Shown here piece after piece: positions 55,289 to 64,000 of a stretch of 64,000 bases of DNA; within the stretch, counting starts at the first letter, position 1; each line of letters starts with the position of its first letter. The stretch is from Nostocoides sp. Soil756 (GTDB taxonomy: Bacteria; Actinomycetota; Actinomycetes; Actinomycetales; Dermatophilaceae). The position numbers and the translations under genes are program-made. Below the pieces are notes generated by a model. It made no database searches, was not told the origin of the DNA, and saw only the letters and a program-made list of their open reading frames with translations. Where the stretch lies: assembly GCF_001428065.1 (NCBI RefSeq), contig NZ_LMSE01000004.1, positions 563,016-627,015 of the forward strand, in the 5' to 3' direction.

Positions 55289-56554
55289 GTGAGCAACCCC
55301 ACCGACCACCTCGTCGGACTCCTCCTCGGTGCCGAGGAGGACTGGCCCACGGCGTTCGAGGCGCTGGCCCGGCGGCTGGGGGTGCTGCGCGCGCCCGACG
55401 GCAGCGAGCACACCGTCACCACCGAGCGGCTGACCATCGAGCCGTTCAACCTGCGCGACCGGGTGCGCCACGAGCTCGTCATCGACCGCCTCGCGCACTG
55501 GTACTACCACCCGCGCGAGTGGCTGAAGAAGGCCGCGCTGATGGACGACGTGTACCTGCTGAACAGCCCCTTCACGTTCCAGTCGATGGAGAAGCACTCG
55601 GCCTACTGTGCGCTGATGCGGCTGGGCTTCTCGGTGCCCGACACCGTGCTGGTGCCGTACAAGAACCCCGTCGACAACGCCCGGTGGGCCTACACCTCGG
55701 CCAAGTACAACCGCGCCTTCGACCTCGAGGAGATCGCCGAGCGGCTGGGCTACCCGCTCTACATGAAGCCGTTCGACGGTGGTGGCTGGCGCGGGGTGTC
55801 TCAGGTGCGCGACCGTGAGGACCTGCACCACTCCTACGACGACTCCGGCGAGATGCTGATGCACCTGCAGGCGTCGGTGCCCGACTTCGAGCACTTCGCG
55901 CGCTCGCTGACCATCGGCCCCGAGACCATGGTGATGAAGTTCGAGCCCGACCGGCCGATGCACGAGCGGTACACGGTGGCGCACGGGTTCCTCTCGGACG
56001 CCGTCGGGGCCGAGGTGCTGACGACCAGCCAGACCGTGAACGCGTTCTTCCGGTGGGAGTTCAACTCCTGCGAGATGCTCGTCAAGAACGGCGTCGTGTA
56101 CCCCATCGACTACGCCAACGCCTGCCCCGACGTCGCGGTCACCTCGCTGCACTACTACTTCCCGTGGGCGATGAGCGCGCTGCTGCGCTGGAGCGTCTTC
56201 TGCGCGGTCACCGGCCGGACGGCGCGCACCCAGGTCGAGACCGACCCGTGGTTCGCGGTGGCCGACGACCCGGCCCTGGACCACCAGGGCCGGCTGGCGG
56301 GGTACCAGCGGCTGGCCGACGAGCACTTCGAGACCGAGCGCTACCGGGAGTTCTGCGCGAGCACCCTGCCCCACCTGGACGAGCTGGTGTTCGACTGGAT
56401 CACCGGCGAGGACTTCCGCGCGCTGCTGACCTCGACCATCCAGCAGACCTACCCGCCGCACGAGTGGGAGCGCTTCGAGGCGCACTTCGGCGGCCTGCTG
56501 GGGCTGTGGGTGTCCGACGAGCAGGGGCGCCGGGCCGCGGCGGCGGACGCCTGA
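55289..56554 (+). CDS. ATP-grasp domain protein of unknown substrate
   Basis: 421 aa. ATP-grasp features are visible: a pre-domain YLLNSPFTFQSMEKHSAYCALMRLGFSVPDTVLVP, a nucleotide-binding Lys and glycine loop in YPLYMKPFDGGGWRGVSQV (about 155-173), and candidate metal-binding residues in FFRWEFNSCEML and VYPIDYANACPD. Such enzymes ligate a carboxylate to an amine or thiol through an acyl-phosphate. Overall organisation recalls RimK-like proteins, but the C-terminal third is not assignable. GTG 55289 follows GGAAGGA. It closes the Fes-like/esterase/ATP-grasp set, which points to making and hydrolysing an ester- or amide-linked small molecule. Confidence 0.78.
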   Translation: MSNPTDHLVGLLLGAEEDWPTAFEALARRLGVLRAPDGSEHTVTTERLTIEPFNLRDRVRHELVIDRLAHWYYHPREWLKKAALMDDVYLLNSPFTFQSMEKHSAYCALMRLGFSVPDTVLVPYKNPVDNARWAYTSAKYNRAFDLEEIAERLGYPLYMKPFDGGGWRGVSQVRDREDLHHSYDDSGEMLMHLQASVPDFEHFARSLTIGPETMVMKFEPDRPMHERYTVAHGFLSDAVGAEVLTTSQTVNAFFRWEFNSCEMLVKNGVVYPIDYANACPDVAVTSLHYYFPWAMSALLRWSVFCAVTGRTARTQVETDPWFAVADDPALDHQGRLAGYQRLADEHFETERYREFCASTLPHLDELVFDWITGEDFRALLTSTIQQTYPPHEWERFEAHFGGLLGLWVSDEQGRRAAAADA

Positions 56555-56603
56555 CGGACCTCCGGGGTGGCCGGCCCGTGCGCGCACCCCCGCCGGTAGG
56601 GCG

Positions 56604-57575
56604 TCAGACCTCGCCGGCCCGCACCAGGTCGATCATCGCCTGGGTGCCCCGCGCGTCCTCGAGGGTCCACGGGAAGTCGGCCCCCTCGCGCAGCGTCGCC
56701 ACGAGGTTCTCGAACTCGAGCACGTACTGGCGCACCGCCGGGAACCGCTCGATGCGCAGGGTGTCGCCCTGGGTCACGTGCACCTGCGCCTCGCCTGCGA
56801 GGCCGGCGTTGAACGGGGCGGTCACCCGGATCATCCCGTCCTCGCCCTGGAACGTGACCTCCTGGCGGGGGTACAGGCGGGTCGAGGTGAGCGCGCAGTA
56901 GCTGAACTCGCCGGCCGGTCCCGCCATCGTCCCGGTGACCTGGGTCCACACGTCGACGTCGTTCTCCCTCCGGATCCGCGAGCTCAGCGCCACCGGCTCC
57001 GAGCGCGCCGCCCACCGGGCCGAACCGTAGGTGTAGACGCCGATGTCGGGGATCGAGCCCCCACCGGTCTCGGGACGGTTGCGGATGTTCTCGGGGTCGC
57101 GCAGGTCGAAGCTGAACACCGAGTCCACGTGTCGGAGGGTGCCGATGGCGCCCTCGTCCAGCAGGGCCCGCACCCGCTGCCACTGGGGGTGGTGCACGAT
57201 CATGTAGGCCTCGGAGGCGAACAGCCCGGTCCGGTCACGGGCCTCGATGAGCGCGTCGATCTCGGGCGCCGCCATGGCGATCGGCTTCTCGGTGAGGACG
57301 TGCTTGCCGGCCTCCAGCGCCTTCAGGGTCCACTCGACGTGCAGGTGGTTGGGCAGCGGGATGTAGACCGCCTCGATCGCGGGGTCGGCCAGGAGCGCCT
57401 CGTAGTCGAGGTGCACGGCCAGGTCCGGGGCGAAGGCCGTGAACGGCTCCGCCTTGGCCGCAGAGGACGTCGCCAGCGCCGCCAGCCGGGCCCCTCTCGC
57501 CCCGTGGATCGCGGGGGCGGTCTGTTCCAGGGCGAAGGTCGAGGCGCCGAGCACCCCGATGTTGACGGGTTCCAT
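56604..57575 (-). CDS. Gfo/Idh/MocA family oxidoreductase
   Basis: 323 aa. N-terminal Rossmann domain with IGVLGASTFALEQTAPAI, and the family motif EKPIA following AGKHVLT near residues 91-98. The C-terminal alpha/beta domain has the usual HHPQWQRVRALLDEGAIGTLRHV and GGGSIPDIGVY segments. It oxidises or reduces a sugar-like or polyol substrate with NAD(P). The substrate is unknown. It is downstream of pgm on the same strand with 58 nt between, and its ATG follows CAGGAGTAC. Confidence 0.9.
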   Translation of the reverse strand: MEPVNIGVLGASTFALEQTAPAIHGARGARLAALATSSAAKAEPFTAFAPDLAVHLDYEALLADPAIEAVYIPLPNHLHVEWTLKALEAGKHVLTEKPIAMAAPEIDALIEARDRTGLFASEAYMIVHHPQWQRVRALLDEGAIGTLRHVDSVFSFDLRDPENIRNRPETGGGSIPDIGVYTYGSARWAARSEPVALSSRIRRENDVDVWTQVTGTMAGPAGEFSYCALTSTRLYPRQEVTFQGEDGMIRVTAPFNAGLAGEAQVHVTQGDTLRIERFPAVRQYVLEFENLVATLREGADFPWTLEDARGTQAMIDLVRAGEV

Positions 57576-57633
57576 CTGTACTCCTGGTCGTTCTGGTGGT
57601 CGTGGCGGTCCTCGCCCGGCGGCGAGCGGGCGC

Positions 57634-59298
<1,665 letters not shown>

Positions 59299-59386
59299 GT
59301 CGCGATCCTCGCAGACCACCCCCGCGCCGGCACAGGATCGGTGTCCGCAGGATCACAGGGTGGCGAGGCTGTCGGCCCTGGCGGCG

Positions 59387-59409
59387 AACTACTACCAGAT
59401 GTAGTACTT
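59387..59409 (+). promoter_or_regulatory. Operator-like inverted repeat abutting the SQR-like gene
   Basis: AACTACTAC (59387-59395) and GTAGTACTT (59401-59409) are inverted repeats matching at 8 of 9 positions around CAGAT. The inner six pairs TACTAC/GTAGTA are perfect. This A/T-rich site stands out in a 73% GC region. It ends 4 nt before ATG 59414 and covers the likely -10 box TAGTAC (59402-59407), so a bound protein would block transcription. ArsR- or CsoR-type sulfur regulators are candidates because of the downstream gene. Confidence 0.6.
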
Positions 59410-59413
59410 AGGT

Positions 59414-60559
59414 ATGGAAACCCCTCGCAACCTCGTGGTCCTCGGCGCCGGCACCGCCGGCACCATGGTCGTCAACAGCCTCCGCCGCCGCCTGCCCGCG
59501 GCGTGGCGGATCACCGTGGTCGAGCAGCACGACACGCACGACTACCAGCCGGGTTACCTCTTCCTCCCGTTCGGCGCGATCGCGCCGGAGCAGGTCCGGC
59601 GCCGCACCCGCCGGCTGGTGCACGACGGCATCGACCTCGTGTCGGCGACCGTGGAGCGGGTCGACACCGCCGAGCACCGGGTGCTCCTCGCGGACGGGCG
59701 GGTGCTGCCCTACGACCAGCTCGTCATCGCCACCGGCACCACCCCGCGACCCGACCAGACCGAGGGCACCCTCGGCCCGCAGTGGCACCGCGAGGTCGGC
59801 GAGTTCTACACCTACGAGGGCGCACTCGCCCTGCGCGACCAGCTCGAGACGTTCACCGGCGGCCGGCTCGTCGTGCACATCACCGAGCTGCCGATCAAGT
59901 GCCCGGTGGCGCCCCTGGAGTTCACCTTCCTCGCCGACGACTGGCTGCGCCGCCGCGGCCTGCGCGAGCGCACCGAGCTGGTGTTCGTCACCCCCCTGGA
60001 CGGCGCGTTCACCAAGCCGGTCGCCAGCCGAGCCCTCGGCGGTCTCCTGGCCGAGAAGGGCATCACCGTGGAAGCCGACTTCATGGTCGAGCGCATCGAC
60101 CAGGAACGCCGCGTCCTGGTGTCCTACGACGAGCGTGAGGTGCCCTACGACCAGCTCGTCACGGTGCCGGTGAACATGGGGGCGGCCTTCGTCGCGGCCT
60201 CCGGGCTGGGCGACGAGCTGGGCTACGTGCCCGTCGACCGGCACACCTTCCTCGCCGACGGCCTCGACGACGTCTTCGCCCTGGGGGACGCGAGCAACCT
60301 CCCGACCAGCAAGGCCGGCTCCGTGGCGCACTTCTCGGTCGAGGTCTTCACCCAGAACTTCCTCGAGCACATCGCGGGCCGCCCCATGACGGAGTTCCTC
60401 GACCTGCTCGTCGGGTCCGACGCGCACCTGTGGGCCTGCCGGATGTCGGCCGACATGAACCACCTGAGCGAGGACGACCTCCACGAGGGGGTCGAGGGCA
60501 CCATCTCGGCGGGCGACTTCATCGAGCTCACCGACGGAGCCCAGCTGCTCTTCGTCTGA
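59414..60559 (+). CDS. Sulfide:quinone oxidoreductase-like flavoprotein
   Basis: 381 aa FAD-dependent disulfide-reductase superfamily member. The FAD-binding motif is VVLGAGTAGTMVVNSL, followed by YQPGYLFLPFG typical of SQR-like proteins. A redox-type Cys (C163) sits in LPIKCPVAPLE, and a second Cys in LWACRMSADM (near 338). The second FAD contact is VFALGDASNLPTSKAGSVAHF. True SQRs use two or three cysteines, so sulfide or persulfide oxidation is likely but not certain, and an NDH-2-like role is possible. The ATG has no ribosome binding site, and the palindromic operator suggests regulated leaderless expression. Confidence 0.85.
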   Translation: METPRNLVVLGAGTAGTMVVNSLRRRLPAAWRITVVEQHDTHDYQPGYLFLPFGAIAPEQVRRRTRRLVHDGIDLVSATVERVDTAEHRVLLADGRVLPYDQLVIATGTTPRPDQTEGTLGPQWHREVGEFYTYEGALALRDQLETFTGGRLVVHITELPIKCPVAPLEFTFLADDWLRRRGLRERTELVFVTPLDGAFTKPVASRALGGLLAEKGITVEADFMVERIDQERRVLVSYDEREVPYDQLVTVPVNMGAAFVAASGLGDELGYVPVDRHTFLADGLDDVFALGDASNLPTSKAGSVAHFSVEVFTQNFLEHIAGRPMTEFLDLLVGSDAHLWACRMSADMNHLSEDDLHEGVEGTISAGDFIELTDGAQLLFV

Positions 60560-60570
60560 GGCAGCCGACG

Positions 60571-60621
60571 CGAACGTGTGTGAACACGCCGGGGAAACAC
60601 CGGCGTGTTCACACACGTTCG
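60571..60621. terminator. Perfect 22-bp hairpin between convergent genes
   Basis: Arms 60571-60592 (starting CGAACGTG) and 60600-60621 (ending CACGTTCG) pair without a mismatch around the 7-nt loop GGAAACA. It lies 11 nt after the SQR-like stop and 14 nt before the glgB stop on the other strand, the right place for a bidirectional terminator. It has no T-run. Its length and perfection are unusual for a simple terminator. It shares the heptamer ACACGCC with palindromes A and B at 32.06 and 33.15 kb. Confidence 0.75.
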
Positions 60622-60635
60622 GGGGCGGCCGGGGG

Positions 60636-62861
60636 TCATATGCCGAGCTCGGGGGCCACCTTCTCGGTGCCGGGCACCGGCGCCAGGTAGACCGTCGAGA
60701 GCCGGGCGACCCGCACGGTCACCGAGTAGGGCTGGTCGTTCCACGGGGTCGCTTCGGCCTCGAGGACGGCGCCGGCCTGGCTCGGGCTGCTCGCCTCGTC
60801 GTAGCCGCTGGTGTCGAGCACGACCTCCCAGCGCCCCGAGCGCGGGACGCCCACGCGCACCCACTCCTTGTCCTCCCCGCTGTAGTTGACGATGGAGGCG
60901 ACGACGTCGCCGGTGCCGTCGGCGTTCTCGAAACGCAGGTAGGACAGCAGGTTGCCGGTGTTGTCGTCGGCGTCGAGCCAGCGGAAGCCGGCCGGCTGGG
61001 CGTCGAGCGCCCACAGCGCCGGGTGCTCGCGGTAGAGGGTGTTGAGCTGCTTGACCAGCGCGTGCACCCGGTAGTGCGCCGCATGGTCGAGCAGCCACCA
61101 GTCGAGCGAGCGTCCGTCGGCCCACTCGCCGGGCTGGGCGAACTCCGAGCCCATGAACAGCAGCTGCTTGCCGGGGTGGCTCCACATGTAGGCCAGGAAG
61201 GCCCGCAGGGTGGCGAGCTGGTCGGGCCGCTCGCCCGGGATCTTGGTGACCAGAGAGCCCTTGCCGTGCACGACCTCGTCGTGGCTGATCGGCAGCACGA
61301 AGTTCTCGCTGAAGGCGTACATCAGCGAGAACGTCAGCAGGTTGTGGTGGTACTGGCGGTGCACCGGCTCCTCGTGCAGGTAGCGGAGGGTGTCGTTCAT
61401 CCAACCCATGTTCCACTTCAGCCCGAAGCCGAGGCCGCCGGCCGAGGTGGGCTTGGTGACGCCCGGCCACGAGGTCGACTCCTCGGCGATGGTGACGATG
61501 CCGGGCACCCGCTTGTAGGCGGTGGCGTTGGCCTCCTGGAGCAGCCCGATGGCCTCGAGGTGCTCGCGCCCGCCGTGGACGTTGGGGATCCACTCGCCGT
61601 CGCGGCGCGAGTAGTCGAGGTAGAGCATCGAGGCCACGGCGTCGACCCGCAGGCCGTCGACGTGGAACTCCTCGAGCCAGTACACGGCGTTGGCCACGAG
61701 GAAGTTGCGCACCTCGAGGCGGCCGAAGTCGAACACGTGCGTGCCCCAGTCGGGCTGGTCACCGCGGCGCGGGTCCGGGTGCTCGTAGAGGGGCAGCCCG
61801 TCGAAGCGCGCCAGGGCGAACTCGTCGCGGGGGAAGTGGCCCGGCACCCAGTCGAGGATGACGCCCACGCCGGCCCGGTGCAGCGCGTCGACGAGGTACT
61901 TGAAGTCGTCGGGGGTGCCGAAGCGGGCGGTCGGCGCGTAGTACCCGGTGACCTGGTAGCCCCACGACGGTCCGTAGGGGTGCTCCATCACGGGGAGGAA
62001 CTCGACGTGGGTGAAGCCGAGGTCGGTGACGTAGTTGACCAGGTGCTCGGCCAGGTCGCGGTAGGTCATGCCCTGGCGCCACGAGCCGAGGTGGACCTCG
62101 TAGACGCTCATCGGCGTGGTGTGCGGGTCGCTGGCGGCGCGGCGCTCCATCCAGGCGTCGTCCCCCCACACGTGGTGGCTGTCGTCGACCACGGAGCCGG
62201 TGCGCGGCGGGCACTCGGTGCGCCGCGCCATCGGGTCGGCCTTGGTGCGCACGCCGTCGTCGGCGCCGCGGATCTCGTACTTGTAGACCTCACCGGCGCC
62301 CACCCCCGGCACGAAGAGCTCCCAGACCCCGCTGGAGCCGATCAGCCGCATCGGGTGCATCCGCCCGTCCCAGCCGTTGAAGTCGCCGACCACGCGCACG
62401 GCCTTGGCCCGCGGGGCCCAGACCGCGAACGAGGTACCGCGCACGGTGCCCATCGGGCCGTCGTACTCGCGCACCCGCGCGCCCAGGACGTTCCACAGCT
62501 CCTCGTGGCGCCCCTCGCCGACCAGGTGCAGGTCCACCTCACCGAGGGTGGGGGCGAACCGGTACGGGTCGTCCTGCTCGTGCTCGATGCCGTCGCCCCA
62601 GGCGACGAGCAGCCGGTAGTCCATGGTGGCGGTGGCGTCGGTGCGGACCCCGGTCCACACCCCCTCGGCCTCGTGCTCGAGGGTGAGCTCCTCGCCGTCC
62701 TCGAAGCGGACCCGCACGGCGCTCGCGAGGGGCTTCACGACGCGGATGCGCAGCCCGCCCGGCTCGAGGTGCTGGCCGAGGAGGTCGTGCGGCTGCTGGT
62801 GGCGGCCTTGGACCAGCGCGGTGATGGCGCCGCCGACCTCGGGGCTGGGGGTGGGAGTCAC
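60636..62861 (-). CDS. glgB: 1,4-alpha-glucan branching enzyme
   Basis: 741 aa GH13 enzyme that introduces alpha-1,6 branches into glucan. It has an extra N-terminal beta-domain (about 1-110) and a CBM48 (about 125-225, FAVWAPRAKAVRVVGDFNGWDGR). The catalytic barrel carries the Asp nucleophile in VDGLRVDAVASMLYLDY, the acid Glu in IVTIAEEST and Asp in LPISHDEVVHGKGSL. A C-terminal beta-sandwich ends the protein. GTG 62861 follows AAGGAG and overlaps the maltokinase stop (GTGA), so the two are translated together. Confidence 0.96.
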   Translation of the reverse strand: MTPTPSPEVGGAITALVQGRHQQPHDLLGQHLEPGGLRIRVVKPLASAVRVRFEDGEELTLEHEAEGVWTGVRTDATATMDYRLLVAWGDGIEHEQDDPYRFAPTLGEVDLHLVGEGRHEELWNVLGARVREYDGPMGTVRGTSFAVWAPRAKAVRVVGDFNGWDGRMHPMRLIGSSGVWELFVPGVGAGEVYKYEIRGADDGVRTKADPMARRTECPPRTGSVVDDSHHVWGDDAWMERRAASDPHTTPMSVYEVHLGSWRQGMTYRDLAEHLVNYVTDLGFTHVEFLPVMEHPYGPSWGYQVTGYYAPTARFGTPDDFKYLVDALHRAGVGVILDWVPGHFPRDEFALARFDGLPLYEHPDPRRGDQPDWGTHVFDFGRLEVRNFLVANAVYWLEEFHVDGLRVDAVASMLYLDYSRRDGEWIPNVHGGREHLEAIGLLQEANATAYKRVPGIVTIAEESTSWPGVTKPTSAGGLGFGLKWNMGWMNDTLRYLHEEPVHRQYHHNLLTFSLMYAFSENFVLPISHDEVVHGKGSLVTKIPGERPDQLATLRAFLAYMWSHPGKQLLFMGSEFAQPGEWADGRSLDWWLLDHAAHYRVHALVKQLNTLYREHPALWALDAQPAGFRWLDADDNTGNLLSYLRFENADGTGDVVASIVNYSGEDKEWVRVGVPRSGRWEVVLDTSGYDEASSPSQAGAVLEAEATPWNDQPYSVTVRVARLSTVYLAPVPGTEKVAPELGI

Positions 62862-64000
62862 GAAGGGTCTCCTTGGGGGATGGGGGGAGGTGCGTGCTCG
62901 GTGAGGCGGCGGACGGCCGCCCAGGGGATGCCGACCCAGGCGGGCCGGTTGCGGGCTTCGTAGACGACCTCGTACATCGCCTTGTCGAGCTCGAAGGCGG
63001 CGAGCAGGGGGCCGAGGTCGCGCGGGTCAGCACCGGCCGCGGCGGCGTAGCCGTCGAGGAAGGCCTGCTGGGCGGCGGTGACCCAGTCGCGGGCGGAGTG
63101 CCCGACGACCTGCTCGCGGGTGCCTCCGACGTAGTCGAAGCTGCGCAGCATGCCGGCCACGTCGCGGACCCACTGGTCGGGCAGCGAGCGCTCGGCCAGC
63201 GGGCGCAGCGGCTCGCCCTCGAAGTCGAGCAGCACCCACCCGCGCTCGGGCGAGTGCAGGACCTGCCCGAGGTGGTAGTCGCCGTGGATGCGCTGGAGGT
63301 CGGGCCACGGCCCCGCCGCCGCGGCCTCGAGGACGGCCTCGACCGCCGGGCGGGCCGAGGAGAGCTCGGGCACGGCCGCGACGGCGGCGTCGATCCGCGC
63401 GCGGACGGCGGCCAGGATGGCGTCGACCTGCGCCGGGCTCGTGGGGGTGGTGCCGAGGGTGCTCGCCAGCACCCGGTGCACCTCGGCCGTCGCGGCGCCG
63501 AGGTCGCGGGCGGGTCCGGTGAAGTCGGCACCGCTCTCGGCCGCCCGCAGGGCGACCCGCCAGGCGTCCTCGACCCCGGGCAGGAACTCCTGGGCGAACG
63601 CGAGGTGGCCGGTCGCGTCGCGGTCGCCCTCGGGCCCCGGGTGGGGCCACGCGCCGAGGACCGACCCGACGACGGCCGGGACCCGGCGGGAGCCGGCGTC
63701 GACCAGCGCGCCCTGGAGGACGACGTCGGGGTTCTCGCCGGGCGAGAGCATCCGGAAGACCTTGACGATGAGAGGCACGTGGTGCCCGGCCTCGTCGTCG
63801 GTGTCGAGGATGACCGAGGTGTTCGACTGCTCACCGGTGAGCACCCGTGACGAGCGCACGCGTACGGCGGCGTCCCAGCTGGGCTGGGGCACGCCGGCCA
63901 CCGCGTCCTCGGGGGCGTCGGTGGCCGACGACGACGCCGCCTGCGCCCGGCCCTGGACGAGCTCGAGGAGCAGGGTGGCGTAGACGGGGTCGTGCGGGGC
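62858..64000 (-). CDS. mak: Maltokinase, N-terminus beyond the window
   Basis: 380 residues visible. The frame stays open to the window edge at 64000, so the start is missing. It phosphorylates maltose to maltose-1-phosphate, the donor used by GlgE to extend alpha-glucan. The protein-kinase-like fold shows SSRVLTGEQSNTSVIL, the catalytic loop QRIHGDYHLGQVLHS and the metal-binding LLDFEGEPLRPLAERSLPDQWVRDVAGMLRSFDY, which together are characteristic of actinobacterial maltokinases. A GTG at 63901 is not the start, because the family N-terminal region (PVYATLLLELVQG) lies upstream. Trehalose synthase and GlgE are expected beyond the edge. Confidence 0.92.
   Translation of the reverse strand, partial: APHDPVYATLLLELVQGRAQAASSSATDAPEDAVAGVPQPSWDAAVRVRSSRVLTGEQSNTSVILDTDDEAGHHVPLIVKVFRMLSPGENPDVVLQGALVDAGSRRVPAVVGSVLGAWPHPGPEGDRDATGHLAFAQEFLPGVEDAWRVALRAAESGADFTGPARDLGAATAEVHRVLASTLGTTPTSPAQVDAILAAVRARIDAAVAAVPELSSARPAVEAVLEAAAAGPWPDLQRIHGDYHLGQVLHSPERGWVLLDFEGEPLRPLAERSLPDQWVRDVAGMLRSFDYVGGTREQVVGHSARDWVTAAQQAFLDGYAAAAGADPRDLGPLLAAFELDKAMYEVVYEARNRPAWVGIPWAAVRRLTEHAPPPIPQGDPS

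Noticed and set aside
63901-64000. GTG 63901 as the maltokinase start
   Set aside because: The frame continues to the window edge, and the upstream residues match the family's N-terminal cap. The start is outside the window.

Overview
The window is about 73% GC, densely packed and almost free of non-coding DNA. It carries several actinobacterial hallmarks: a Rho with a large polar N-terminal insertion, EndoMS/NucS mismatch endonuclease, a DUF2550 gene next to atpC, the ethylmalonyl-CoA pathway, and a maltokinase-GlgB pair of the GlgE type. Gene order and content fit a chromosomal segment of a non-filamentous actinomycete, perhaps of the Intrasporangiaceae/Micrococcales type. The genus is inference. 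No phage, insertion sequence, CRISPR array or rRNA was seen, and no gap between genes exceeds 300 bases.

Layout. 1-9.3 kb: the start of a tRNA-Arg(CCG), a single-domain response regulator, argS, then the aspartate-family run lysA-hom-thrC-thrB, and rho. 9.3-10.7 kb: a GNAT/luciferase-like pair on the minus strand. 10.9-15.3 kb: translation and one-carbon genes rpmE, prfA, prmC, tsaC-like and glyA. 15.3-24.9 kb: a WbaP-type sugar transferase, then the complete ATP synthase operon atpI-B-E-F-H-A-G-D-C and a DUF2550 gene. 24.9-30.2 kb: B12 adenosyltransferase, STAS protein, ethylmalonyl-CoA mutase, DJ-1/PfpI protein, NucS and a small membrane protein. 30.2-38.7 kb: a tandem-fused 3-hydroxyacyl-CoA dehydrogenase, an AbiEi/DUF559-like gene bracketed by two copies of one palindrome, a dimethylglycine/sarcosine dehydrogenase-like flavoprotein, a small Cys/His protein, an AI-2E-type transporter and crotonyl-CoA carboxylase/reductase. 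38.8-43.9 kb: a start/stop-overlapping trio (GH15-like hydrolase, phosphatase-like membrane protein, GT39-like transferase). 43.9-46.7 kb: methylmalonyl-CoA epimerase, thiolase and MeaB. 46.6-50.5 kb: GH65 phosphorylase with beta-phosphoglucomutase-like HAD protein, divergent from a MarR regulator. 50.6-56.6 kb: membrane protein and lipoprotein pair, CnoX-like TPR protein, two esterases and an ATP-grasp protein. 56.6-64 kb: Gfo/Idh/MocA oxidoreductase, phosphoglucomutase, SQR-like flavoprotein, glgB and maltokinase (cut by the window edge).

How the genes work together. Thiolase, hydroxyacyl-CoA dehydrogenase, Ccr, ethylmalonyl-CoA mutase, epimerase, the MeaB chaperone and the cobalamin adenosyltransferase make up much of an ethylmalonyl-CoA route for C2/C4-CoA assimilation, spread over 21 kb in six transcription units. 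GH65, HAD, Pgm, GlgB and maltokinase form an alpha-glucan/maltose module. Many genes have a TANNNT -10 box only 6-8 nt before the start codon, implying leaderless transcripts. The most unusual items are the palindrome-gene-palindrome unit at 32.06-33.21 kb, the esterase/esterase/ATP-grasp trio at 53.5-56.6 kb, a perfect CRP/GlxR-type site on the ATP synthase promoter, and an operator-like repeat abutting the SQR-like gene.
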